Assembly: GCA_019415335.1 (NCBI GenBank)
Contig: DXKH01000082.1
Coordinates: forward strand, 84,552 to 148,551
Source of the DNA: Citrobacter sp.
GTDB lineage: Bacteria; Pseudomonadota; Gammaproteobacteria; Enterobacterales; Enterobacteriaceae
Direction of reading: 5' to 3'
DNA: 64,000 bases
Of the stretch, positions 50,982 through 64,000 are shown one piece after another (the stretch's first letter is position 1; each line of letters opens with the position of its first letter). The position numbers were made by a program, and so were the translations under genes. The notes under the pieces are model-generated. The model had not been told where the DNA came from. It worked only from the letters and a program-made list of their open reading frames with translations, and made no database searches.

Positions 50982-51770
50982 ATGGAACATTATGAATTGC
51001 CATTGGTCTTCTTCACCGTCTTTGCTCAGTGGGGGATTGGCGGGGTACTGGCGCTGACGCTATGCCAGGCTTTCAGCGCACAGAAATTCAGCGCAATACA
51101 GTGTCGTACGCTGGCGCTGGGGTTCTGGAGCATTACCGTGCTGGGATCCTGTGCATCGCTGGCGCATCTTGGATCGCCTGAGGGTGCTTACCGCTCCCTG
51201 GCTGGACTGGGGAGCTCCTGGCTCAGTCGGGAAGTGGCCGCGTTTATTGTGCTCAATGGCGTAATGTTTTGCTGGCTACTGCTGTGCTGGTTCAGGCCTG
51301 CGCCGCGCGGAGTGACGCTGCTGGGCGGCGTCACAGCACTGGTGGGGTTGGGCACTATTCTGGTGACCTCGCAGGTCTATTACCAGATGCCACTGCACTC
51401 GCTCTGGCACAACGTTGCGACGCCAGCTGCGTTTGTGGGAACGGCGCTGTTGACGGGGTTTATGAGTGTCGCCATTGCCAGAGCATACTGGCACCTTTCA
51501 CCTTCTACGGTCAGTAATGTGGGGATTGTGGCCGGCATTGTACTGAGCGCAGGCGCACTGGGTCTTCGCTATCAGGTTCCGGGAGCCGATGCGTCCAGCC
51601 CTCTGCTCTGGTGGCAGTTGTTCGCCAGCGTGTGTGTTGCGGTGTGGGGGATATCGCGTCTGAATAGCGGGATGCGCAGTTGGGTATGGGTGGTACTCAT
51701 CATCACGGGAGAACTGGCCGGCAGAATGCTGTTTTACAGCAATGTGATGAGTTCTGCACCCTGGTTTTGA
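50982..51770 (+). CDS. DmsC-like membrane anchor subunit
   Basis: 262 residues with about eight hydrophobic helices, behind AGGAG. In place and topology it matches the DmsC-type quinol-oxidising anchor, though shorter than E. coli DmsC (287). The open frame upstream to 50847 is inside the FeS gene and not used. No maturation chaperone gene (DmsD/TorD type) accompanies the operon. Confidence 0.8.
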   Translation: MEHYELPLVFFTVFAQWGIGGVLALTLCQAFSAQKFSAIQCRTLALGFWSITVLGSCASLAHLGSPEGAYRSLAGLGSSWLSREVAAFIVLNGVMFCWLLLCWFRPAPRGVTLLGGVTALVGLGTILVTSQVYYQMPLHSLWHNVATPAAFVGTALLTGFMSVAIARAYWHLSPSTVSNVGIVAGIVLSAGALGLRYQVPGADASSPLLWWQLFASVCVAVWGISRLNSGMRSWVWVVLIITGELAGRMLFYSNVMSSAPWF

Positions 51771-51783
51771 ATGTTTGGTCGGG

Positions 51784-51875
51784 GGCCTGGAGTAGGCCCG
51801 ATAAGCGCAGCGCCATCAGGCATTAACACAACGATGATGCCGGATGGCGACGCTAGAGCGTCTTATCCGGCCTGG
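51784..51875. repeat. REP/BIME-like elements between the anchor gene and yajL
   Basis: Two units: TAGGCCCGATAAGCGCAGCG with GCCATCAGGC, and GCCGGATGGCG with TCTTATCCGGC, at the end of two convergent genes. Confidence 0.75.
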
Positions 51876-51898
51876 AGACTGACGCGCGTGGCGTCTCC

Positions 51899-53363
<1,465 letters not shown>

Positions 53364-53476
53364 TCTTCCTCCTCACCCGCAACAGCACCAGGTGTTTGCT
53401 AACATAGTATAGCGCTGTCTGTTGGGTCACTTTGCAGGTATTATGCTTCGCATCAAAAATGAAGGGAGAGGAAAAG

Positions 53477-53968
53477 ATGCCATCTTTCGATATTGTGTCT
53501 GAAGTTGATCTTCAGGAAGCACGTAACGGCGTGGATAACGCTATTCGTGAAGTTGAGTCACGTTTTGATTTTCGCGGCGTTGAAGCGACCATTGAGCTTA
53601 ATGATGCCAATAAAACCATCAAGGTGCTGAGCGAATCCGATTTCCAGGTCAACCAGTTGCTGGACATTTTGCGTGCCAAGCTGCTCAAGCGCGGCATTGA
53701 AGGGACATCCCTCGACGTGCCGGACGAGTTCGTCCACAGTGGGAAGACCTGGTTTGTGGAAGCGAAGCTGAAGCAGGGCATCGAGAGCGCCGTGCAGAAG
53801 AAGATCGTTAAGCTGATTAAAGACAGCAAGCTGAAGGTACAGGCGCAGATTCAGGGCGAAGAGATTCGCGTGACCGGGAAATCCCGCGATGACCTCCAGT
53901 CCGTGATGGCGCTGGTGCGCGGCGGCGATTTGGGACAGCCGTTCCAGTTTAAAAACTTCCGCGATTAA
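53477..53968 (+). CDS. yajQ: YajQ, UPF0234 nucleotide-binding protein
   Basis: 163 residues with two ferredoxin-like domains; members bind nucleotides and, in Xanthomonas, cyclic di-GMP. ATG at 53477 behind AGGAAAAG gives the N-terminus [12 protein letters not shown]. The 15 open codons upstream are not used. Divergent from panE. Confidence 0.95.
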   Translation: MPSFDIVSEVDLQEARNGVDNAIREVESRFDFRGVEATIELNDANKTIKVLSESDFQVNQLLDILRAKLLKRGIEGTSLDVPDEFVHSGKTWFVEAKLKQGIESAVQKKIVKLIKDSKLKVQAQIQGEEIRVTGKSRDDLQSVMALVRGGDLGQPFQFKNFRD

Positions 53969-53974
53969 GTCGTA

Positions 53975-54058
53975 ATGCCTGATGGCGCTACGCTTATCAG
54001 GCCTACAGGTAGCAGACGCTATTGGTAGGCCGGATAAGGTGATAGCCGCCATCCGGCA
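53975..54058. repeat. REP/BIME-like element between yajQ and yajR
   Basis: GCCTGATGGCGCTACGCTTA with TCAGGC, and GGTAGGCCGGATAAGG with GCCATCCGGC, lying between convergent genes. Confidence 0.75.
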
Positions 54059-54062
54059 ATCT

Positions 54063-55427
54063 TCACGTCAGCCTGATGGCCTGCTCAATCTCAAAGCGGT
54101 TGGTCACTTTGCTGTCGATCTTCACATAGGCGGAATGTTCCTGCTGGGCAATCAACACTTCACTGACGCCTTTTGTTGCCAGCAAACGCTGTTTCAGTAC
54201 GTCATCGGCTGCAATCTCCGGTGGAATGACCACCCGCAGGCTGCTGACATACGGCGGCTCTTTCATGGTACTGGCGACGGCGAGCCAGGCAACGGCTAAA
54301 AACGCCCCGGCAAGAAAGACCGTCTGTCCGTCAAACATCCCGTCAACCCAGCCGCCCAATGAACCGCCCAGCGCGACGCCGAGGAACTGGCTGGTGGAAT
54401 ACACGCCCATCGCCGTCCCTTTGTAGCCTGCCGGAGACTCTTTGCTGATTAGCGAGGGGAGAAGGGCTTCCATCAGGTTGAAAGCGAGGAAGAACAGTTG
54501 CACGCCGATAATCAGTTCCCAGAAATGGGTGCCTGCGCCCCAGAGAACAATCTCGGCAATCACAATCAGCGCGACACAAAGCAGGAATACCCGTTTCATC
54601 CGCCGCTTCACTTCGGCGTAGATAATAAACGGGACGACCGAGCCAAACGAAATCAGCATCGTTACCAGATACACTTTCCAGTGTTCCGCCGCGGGTAGCC
54701 CGGCATCAGCCAGTTGTCCGGGCAGGGCGACGAAGGTAGACATCAGCAGAATGTGCAGACACATGATGCCGAAGTTAAGCTTCAGCAGTTTCGGTTCGGC
54801 CAGCACTTTGCTGAAGCTGCCTTTGACCATCCCCGATTCGCGATTGAGCACGTGGTTGGCGCTGTCGGGCACCACCCACAGCGTCAGGATGATCCCAAGC
54901 GTTGCCAGGATGGCGATCATCCAGAAGAGGGCGTTGAGTCCAAGGGCGTGGGTGATGATTGGCCCAAGCACCATGGCGATCGCGAAGGTGATGCCAAAGC
55001 TCACGCCAATAAATGCCATCGCCTTCGTGCGGTTTTGTTCACGGGTTAAGTCTGACAGCAGTGCCATTACCGCGGCGGCAATCGCGCCCGATCCTTGTAA
55101 CGCGCGGCCAAGAATAATGCCCCAGATGGAGTCCGACAGTGCGGCAATGATGCTGCCGAGGATAAACATGGCGAGTCCGCCGACAATCAGCGGTTTACGA
55201 CCGATACGGTCGGAGAGCAGTCCAAAAGGGATCTGAAAAATAGCCTGCGCCAGACCATAGATACCGATGGCGAGGCCAATTAAGGCCTGGCTGGCACCCT
55301 GTAGCGCCATGCCGTATGTGGTCAGAACCGGCAGGACCATAAACATGCCAAGCATGCGCAGAGAAAATACGGTCCCTAAACCCCAGGTGGCGCGCAACTC
55401 ACCCGGCGTCATTTTATAATCGTTCAT
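54063..55427 (-). CDS. yajR: YajR, major facilitator superfamily transporter
   Basis: 454 residues, 12 transmembrane helices with the loop motif LLSDRIGRKPLI after helix 2, plus a C-terminal soluble ferredoxin-like YAM domain (about 390-454, HSAYVKIDSKVTNRFE). The ATG at 55427 behind AGAGG gives the E. coli start. Substrate unknown. Confidence 0.94.
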   Translation of the reverse strand: MNDYKMTPGELRATWGLGTVFSLRMLGMFMVLPVLTTYGMALQGASQALIGLAIGIYGLAQAIFQIPFGLLSDRIGRKPLIVGGLAMFILGSIIAALSDSIWGIILGRALQGSGAIAAAVMALLSDLTREQNRTKAMAFIGVSFGITFAIAMVLGPIITHALGLNALFWMIAILATLGIILTLWVVPDSANHVLNRESGMVKGSFSKVLAEPKLLKLNFGIMCLHILLMSTFVALPGQLADAGLPAAEHWKVYLVTMLISFGSVVPFIIYAEVKRRMKRVFLLCVALIVIAEIVLWGAGTHFWELIIGVQLFFLAFNLMEALLPSLISKESPAGYKGTAMGVYSTSQFLGVALGGSLGGWVDGMFDGQTVFLAGAFLAVAWLAVASTMKEPPYVSSLRVVIPPEIAADDVLKQRLLATKGVSEVLIAQQEHSAYVKIDSKVTNRFEIEQAIRLT

Positions 55428-55532
55428 TCCCACCTCTGTCTTAATTTCGCGCCTAGTGTAAAGCGCTAAGCAGGCGGGGTAAATATGAGGTTATTGAGTA
55501 AATATTACTGGAAGAGATATTTGTGACAGAAA

Positions 55533-55562
55533 TAAAAAAGGGTGCCGAAGCACCCTTTCACT
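55533..55562 (-). terminator. cyo operon terminator
   Basis: Stem AAGGGTGC with GCACCCTT closed by a UUCG tetraloop on the minus-strand message, followed by TTTTTTATTT. Confidence 0.92.
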
Positions 55563-55575
55563 GTGGCATTTTGTC

Positions 55576-56466
55576 TTACCAGACGTAAGTCAGCAGATTG
55601 TGTGAATCCGGCACCATAAAGTCGACCGACATCATCACGGAGAGCGCGGTAATGGCGATGATGGAGAAACCGAACAGCTTACGCGCCCAGACTCGGTCAT
55701 CTTCCACTTTGTAACCGCGCAGCGCCATGCCTAACCACCAGACGCTCACTGCTGCCGCAACCACCAGATATTTATAGCCAGCGTAACCGCCCAGAGAGAG
55801 CATCAGCGTGGCGATGGCAAACGCGATGATGTACAGCGTGATGTGGTTCTTAGCGACGGAAATGCCTTTCACCACCGGCAGTACCGGGATGTTAGCCGCC
55901 TGATAATCCTTAAAGCGGAAAATCGCGATGGCATAAGAGTGCGGCATCTGCCACAGGCTGAAAATCGCCAGCAGAATCAGCGCGCCGCTGTCGAACTCAC
56001 CGGTTACCGCGCAGTAGCCAATCACCGGCGGCGCTGCGCCGGAGAGAGAGCCAATCAGCGTCCCGTAGACCGAGTGGCGTTTCATATACAGGCTATAAAC
56101 GCCCACATAAACCACAAAGCCCATCACCCCCAGCCAGCAGGCCAGAGGGTTCGCGCCAAACCACAACAGCATGAAGCCAGCAATACCCAGCAGGGTGGCG
56201 TACGCCAGCGAGACTTTAGGAGAGATCAGGCCTCTTACCAGCACCCGATTCTTGGTCCTTTCCATCTTTCTGTCGATATCCCTGTCGATGTAGTTGTTAA
56301 ATACACAACCCGACGCCACAACCAGTGACACTCCGACCAACGTGTAGATGAACAGGGGATAGTCGATACTGCCCTTCGAGGCCAGCAGGAACCCCCCGAT
56401 CACCGAGATCAGGTTGCCAAAGATGATGCCTGGTTTCGTTACTTGCAGGTATTGCTTAAACATCAT
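55576..56466 (-). CDS. cyoE: CyoE, protoheme IX farnesyltransferase (heme O synthase)
   Basis: UbiA-type membrane enzyme that farnesylates heme for the bo3 oxidase. 296 residues, with the two aspartate motifs [12 protein letters not shown] near 70 and the second pair near [11 protein letters not shown]. It uses the ATG at 56466. Last gene of cyoABCDE; its farnesyl donor is the product of ispA. Confidence 0.96.
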   Translation of the reverse strand: MMFKQYLQVTKPGIIFGNLISVIGGFLLASKGSIDYPLFIYTLVGVSLVVASGCVFNNYIDRDIDRKMERTKNRVLVRGLISPKVSLAYATLLGIAGFMLLWFGANPLACWLGVMGFVVYVGVYSLYMKRHSVYGTLIGSLSGAAPPVIGYCAVTGEFDSGALILLAIFSLWQMPHSYAIAIFRFKDYQAANIPVLPVVKGISVAKNHITLYIIAFAIATLMLSLGGYAGYKYLVVAAAVSVWWLGMALRGYKVEDDRVWARKLFGFSIIAITALSVMMSVDFMVPDSHNLLTYVW

Positions 56467-56477
56467 AACCGCCGCTC

Positions 56478-60370
<3,893 letters not shown>

Positions 60371-60419
60371 TTAACGACCTCAATTCCACGGGACCTGGTG
60401 GCGTTTAAAGTGTGTGGGC

Positions 60420-60448
60420 ATTTTACGGGAAGGTTACATTACTGTAAA
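60420..60448 (-). promoter_or_regulatory. cyoA promoter
   Basis: On the minus strand TTTACA (60448-60443) and TAAAAT (60425-60420) are separated by exactly 17 bp, a good sigma-70 promoter about 50 bp before cyoA. In E. coli ArcA and FNR repress this operon; I could not place their sites with confidence. Confidence 0.8.
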
Positions 60449-60559
60449 CATCATTGGATCTGTGTTACCGGGTTCTGCCGCCCGTGTCACATATGTTGCA
60501 AGATATGTCGTTGCTGCATTAAGAACCTGTTGCAACATCACGTTATAACGAAAGGGGAC

Positions 60560-60829
60560 TCCAGGGAGGCGACGAGAGGGCAATTGGTATAACCAATGCA
60601 AAAATAAAACAATTTATTAACAACTAATTATCAATAAAGAGACAAGTAAAATACAAAAAATAAATGTGTTCAGGCTGAATCGAGTAAAGAAAATAAAACC
60701 TGTAAAAGGCGTCAATAATTTCCAGATTCTATTGCGCACAAAACAACAAATATTAATTTTTTCAATTGTTGTTTATTTAGTCGATATAATTACGCAAGGT
60801 GATTACAACGGCTAAATATGAGCACTCAT
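60560..60829. other. AT-rich spacer between ampG and cyoA
   Basis: About 270 bp rich in A/T. It contains an A/T-only-like dyad AAACAACAA ... TTGTTGTTT near 60740-60778, which may be a weak end for the ampG message. No gene seen. Confidence 0.45.
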
Positions 60830-62311
60830 TTACACTAGCCTCGTTTTGCGCAGCGCCAGATAGTCGAGCAATCCGCCAAACACGATGCCAAAAATGGCGA
60901 CAGTCACCGCGACTTCCAGCAGTCCGGCGAGGAAAGAGAAGTTAGTGAAGTCCATCGCGTTCATCGACAGGAGCAGCAGCCAGACAGCGAGCAACGCGCA
61001 TCCCGCCATCAAAATCCATAGCGCCAGACTGTAGGCCGAACGGAACTCCGTACGCGGCAGGAAACTTTCGCTCTGCCGCGTGTACTCCAGCGTTTGCCGG
61101 CACACCAGCAGCAATATCAGACCCGGAACGGCAGCTACGACGGAGAAAAGGTAAAACGTCGACCAGCCGTGTGCTTCGACAAACCAACCGGCAACCGGGC
61201 CAACATAGACACGCCCGACGGCAGAAAGTGCCGACAGCAGGGCGAACTGGGTGGCAGAAAACGACTTATTGCACAGCGTCATCAGCAGCGCGACAAACGC
61301 CGAGGTCCCCATCCCCCCGCACAGATTTTCGAAAAACACCGCGGCGGCCATGCTGAACATGTGTTTGTCGGTCACCGACAGGAGCCAGTAACCGGCGTTG
61401 GAGACGCCCTGCAGGATGCCGAAAATCAGTAAAGCGCGGAACAGCGTCAGTCGCTGCATCAATACTCCGCCGTACAGTGCACCAATAATGGTAGCAATCA
61501 GTCCCAGCGTTTTATTGACGACACCCACTTCACCGGCGTCGAAGCCCACGCCACGAATCAAAAAGGTGGTGGTCAGGCTCATGGCGAAGGCATCACCCAG
61601 CTTATAAAGGATGATGAGTAGCAAAATCAGCCAGGCGTTGTTGCGACCGAAGAAATCGCGCAGTGGGGCAGCCACCGCCTGTTCCAGCGTTTTCGGCACC
61701 GGAATAGTGTCAGTCGGTTCGGGGGCGAGCAGGGTAGAAATAATGCAGGGGATTAGCAACGCCGCCATCAGCCAGTACATGCCCTGCCAGCCGAGCCAGC
61801 GGTCAGCCATCCACAACGCCAGTCCGCCGGACACCAGCATTCCGAGGCGGTAGCCGAGCACACTGATCGCCGCGCCGGTCCCGCGCTCTTCTGCGGCTAA
61901 GACGTCCGTTTTCCAGGCGTCAAACACGATATCCTGAGAGGCAGAACAAAAGGCAATCACCACCGCCAGCGCCGCCATCCAGCGCAACTGGCTACCGGGC
62001 TCCAGAAAACCCATCGCCGCGATGGATACCAGCAACATGCATTGTGTGGTCAGCAACCAACCACGACGACGACCTAAAAAGGGCGGTGTGTAACGGTCCA
62101 TAACCGGGGACCAGAGAAACTTAAAGACGTAAGCCTGACCGACCAGCGAAAAGAATCCGATGGTTTTCAGATCGATATTCTCGACGGTCATCCACGCCTG
62201 AAGCGTACCGGACGTCAGCGCGAGCGGCAGGCCGGAGGCAAAACCCAACATCAGCAAAATGGCTGATTTCGGTTGCTGAAAAATGCGTAAGTAGTGATTG
62301 GGCATGGGCAT
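60830..62311 (-). CDS. ampG: AmpG, muropeptide permease
   Basis: MFS-type importer of anhydro-muropeptides for cell-wall recycling and for beta-lactamase induction in species with ampR-ampC. 493 residues, about 14 helices, with GRRRGWLLTTQ and the QDIVFDAWKTDVL motif. The first ATG (62311) stands at the same distance from the upstream hairpin as in E. coli; an in-frame ATG two codons later is the alternative. Confidence 0.95.
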   Translation of the reverse strand: MPMPNHYLRIFQQPKSAILLMLGFASGLPLALTSGTLQAWMTVENIDLKTIGFFSLVGQAYVFKFLWSPVMDRYTPPFLGRRRGWLLTTQCMLLVSIAAMGFLEPGSQLRWMAALAVVIAFCSASQDIVFDAWKTDVLAAEERGTGAAISVLGYRLGMLVSGGLALWMADRWLGWQGMYWLMAALLIPCIISTLLAPEPTDTIPVPKTLEQAVAAPLRDFFGRNNAWLILLLIILYKLGDAFAMSLTTTFLIRGVGFDAGEVGVVNKTLGLIATIIGALYGGVLMQRLTLFRALLIFGILQGVSNAGYWLLSVTDKHMFSMAAAVFFENLCGGMGTSAFVALLMTLCNKSFSATQFALLSALSAVGRVYVGPVAGWFVEAHGWSTFYLFSVVAAVPGLILLLVCRQTLEYTRQSESFLPRTEFRSAYSLALWILMAGCALLAVWLLLLSMNAMDFTNFSFLAGLLEVAVTVAIFGIVFGGLLDYLALRKTRLV

Positions 62312-62318
62312 ATAAAGC

Positions 62319-62341
62319 TGACCCGGCGCGGTGCCGGGTCA
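62319..62341 (-). promoter_or_regulatory. Hairpin just before the ampG start codon
   Basis: TGACCCGGC and GCCGGGTCA form a perfect 9-bp stem (loop of five) whose 3' arm ends eight bases before the ampG ATG, where a ribosome-binding site should lie. It could limit ampG translation or attenuate yajG readthrough. No U-run follows. Confidence 0.6.
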
Positions 62342-62352
62342 GGGAGCAGAAA

Positions 62353-62931
62353 TTAACGGGCGTTCTGTTTGATGAAATCGTGGACGCTGGTGTCCTGAGA
62401 CATGTCAGCGATAGTGTCGGTCAGGACGCTGTTAACCGCGTTGGCGATATTTTTGTTGGTCGCCTGGAACGCGCCTTCAACCGAGTAGCTGGCGCGGTAG
62501 TTTTTGGTCATCTTGTTGCCGTTGGCTGCCGTTGCAATGATAGCGATATCGGCTTTGGTGGCGATGTTATAGCGAACGTTGCCCTGAGACACATCGGCAT
62601 ACAGTTGATTAACAATAATCTGCAGGTTCACCGCACCGTTCGGGCCAACCATATATCCGCGCGAGGTCATCTGTTTTTCCAGCACTTCTTGTAACAGGAA
62701 GCGCAGATCGCGGGAGGCGGTCAGTGTGACCAGTTGATTGTCGCGGGTCACTTTCGCCAGCGCCTGGTCCGGGCGCTGATCGGCGCCATTGATGCTGACG
62801 GTCACGCCCATCAGGCTGGGATCCTGTTGCGGGAGCGTGATTTTTGGCGAAACGTCAATCGTGGTTGGCGGCGTCGCACAGCCTGCCAGCATGAAAAGCG
62901 CGATTAACGGGAAGAGGATTTTTTTTAACAT
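62353..62931 (-). CDS. yajG: YajG, lipoprotein
   Basis: 192 residues with the lipobox LAGC (C18), matching E. coli YajG (DUF799-like, unknown role). It is upstream of ampG in the same direction, 41 bp away, likely co-transcribed. Confidence 0.94.
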   Translation of the reverse strand: MLKKILFPLIALFMLAGCATPPTTIDVSPKITLPQQDPSLMGVTVSINGADQRPDQALAKVTRDNQLVTLTASRDLRFLLQEVLEKQMTSRGYMVGPNGAVNLQIIVNQLYADVSQGNVRYNIATKADIAIIATAANGNKMTKNYRASYSVEGAFQATNKNIANAVNSVLTDTIADMSQDTSVHDFIKQNAR

Positions 62932-63183
62932 GTTCGTGCTCTCAGTAACTCTGAATCATATGGATAGAGAATAATTCCCGCCATCATAACATCGCCAACG
63001 GCGAGGGGAAGTGGGTAACGCATGTAAATTCATCATGTTGTCCGAATAATGAGGTTATAGAGATCAAATTCGGTATTTATGCCATCCCCCAGCGGGTTGA
63101 ATCAGTAAACTTCATCGCGTTGACGGCGAAAATCAGACGAAGGCTAAATTTTTGTTGTAATGGTGTAATGGAACCGGTAAAAG

Positions 63184-63192
63184 CGGCTAATA
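63184..63192 (+). promoter_or_regulatory. Gearbox-type -10 of the bolA promoter
   Basis: CGGCTAATA resembles the gearbox -10 (CGGCAAGTA) of E. coli bolA and lies about 45 bp before the bolA start. The remaining yajG-bolA gap (62932-63183) has no other feature I can name. Confidence 0.55.
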
Positions 63193-63238
63193 TTTAAAGG
63201 GATGGGTGACATCTCAGCGCCGTTTGAGGAGATATATC

Positions 63239-63556
63239 ATGATGATACGTGAGCAAATAGAAGAAAAATTAAGGGCAGCGTTCCAACCCGTGTTCCTCGA
63301 AGTTGTGGATGAAAGCTATCGTCACAATGTCCCGGCTGGTTCAGAAAGCCATTTTAAAGTCGTTCTGGTTAGCGATCGCTTTACCGGTGAGCGTTTTTTG
63401 AATCGTCATCGAATGATCTACGGCACCTTAACCGCAGAACTGTCCACAACGGTTCATGCGCTGGCGCTGCATACCTATACCATTAAAGAATGGGAAGGGT
63501 TGCAGGATACGATCTTTGCGTCACCACCTTGTCGTGGTGCGGGAAGCATCGCGTAA
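63239..63556 (+). CDS. bolA: BolA, stress morphogen and iron-sulfur-linked regulator
   Basis: 105 residues with the conserved His and the turn [18 protein letters not shown], and the C-terminal [10 protein letters not shown]. Works with monothiol glutaredoxin Grx4 and controls morphology genes. The start [11 protein letters not shown] follows GAGGAGA; the 11 open codons upstream are not used. Confidence 0.95.
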   Translation: MMIREQIEEKLRAAFQPVFLEVVDESYRHNVPAGSESHFKVVLVSDRFTGERFLNRHRMIYGTLTAELSTTVHALALHTYTIKEWEGLQDTIFASPPCRGAGSIA

Positions 63557-63609
63557 AAACGCATTTGCAACCGCTGGCGCTTTTCCAGTATGTTGCTAAA
63601 GATTATGTG

Positions 63610-63637
63610 AAAACGGCCTGCGGGCCGTTTTGTTTTG
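63610..63637 (+). terminator. bolA terminator
   Basis: AAAACGGCC with GGCCGTTTT (9 bp, loop of four) followed by GTTTTG. Confidence 0.85.
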
Positions 63638-63724
63638 TCTGAATTCTGCACTGGTCAGACCCTTTTCAGGGTAAAAATAGCCGGGAATTGTGAAAAATGC
63701 CGCAGCAACGCGCAATAACCGTTC

Positions 63725-63753
63725 TCGACTCATAAAAGTGATGCCGCTATAAT
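63725..63753 (+). promoter_or_regulatory. Promoter of tig
   Basis: TCGACT and a perfect TATAAT are 17 bp apart, about 145 bp before the tig start. The long leader that follows holds no gene I recognise. Confidence 0.6.
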
Positions 63754-63888
63754 GCCGCGTCTTATTTGAATGTCTTCGGGATGATTCTGACGACAGGGAA
63801 TGTGATTGATTAAGAGAACATCCCGGTTCCGCGAAGCTAATAATCTGTGCTTGCGGAGTAGAGTTGACCGAGCACTGTGATTTTTTGA

Positions 63889-64000
<112 letters not shown>

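Noticed and set aside
60740..60778. Strong terminator after ampG
   Set aside because: The dyad AAACAACAA/TTGTTGTTT is AT-only-like with a long loop, and too weak to call a terminator.

Overview
The window looks like a core chromosomal segment of an enterobacterium close to Citrobacter or Salmonella. The order rdgC-mak-sbcCD-phoBR-brnQ-proY-malZ, acpH-queA-tgt-yajC-secDF, tsx-yajI-nrdR-ribD-ribE-nusB-thiL-pgpA-yajO-dxs-ispA-xseB-thiI, yajL-panE-yajQ-yajR-cyoEDCBA-ampG-yajG-bolA-tig is the one known from Escherichia coli, and most protein lengths match the E. coli products. A TsaA-type peroxiredoxin beside acpH, as in Salmonella and Citrobacter, and the absence of araJ and yajD point away from E. 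coli itself. The genus is an inference from content and order. rdgC and tig run off the two ends. I saw no rRNA, tRNA, insertion sequence, prophage or CRISPR array.

Layout: 1-11631 holds recombination (rdgC, sbcCD), fructokinase, phosphate sensing (phoBR with a Pho box) and two amino-acid permeases. malZ (11769-13586) has two MalT boxes. From 13580 to 26348 lies the main accessory block. First comes a LysR regulator divergent from an isochorismatase-type hydrolase, an ABM-domain membrane protein and a YtcJ-like amidohydrolase. Then comes a DUF2339-DUF3999 membrane pair, with near-identical 34-bp direct repeats on either side of it. On the minus strand follows a five-gene sugar operon: PTS IIA, IIB, UlaA-type IIC, PfkB kinase and class II aldolase. 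The core resumes at tsaA and acpH.

Further accessory inserts are a VOC protein plus WYL regulator between secF and tsx, where E. coli has yajD, and an IclR regulator divergent from a DmsABC-like molybdoenzyme operon (47220-51770) between thiI and yajL. A near-consensus FNR-like site lies upstream of that operon.

The core genes work in familiar groups: tRNA queuosine (queA, tgt), Sec export (yajC-secDF), riboflavin (ribD, ribE) and its neighbour nusB, thiamine (thiL, thiI, dxs precursor), isoprenoids (dxs, ispA), the bo3 oxidase with heme O synthase (cyoA-E) and muropeptide recycling (ampG). REP-like repeats sit mostly at convergent gene ends. Three ERIC-type elements, one internally shortened, lie upstream of queA, between ispA and dxs, and between xseB and thiI. 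The least explained parts are the PTS-kinase-aldolase operon with no linked regulator, the LysR/hydrolase/amidohydrolase cluster with its repeat-flanked DUF pair, and the molybdoenzyme operon of unknown substrate.
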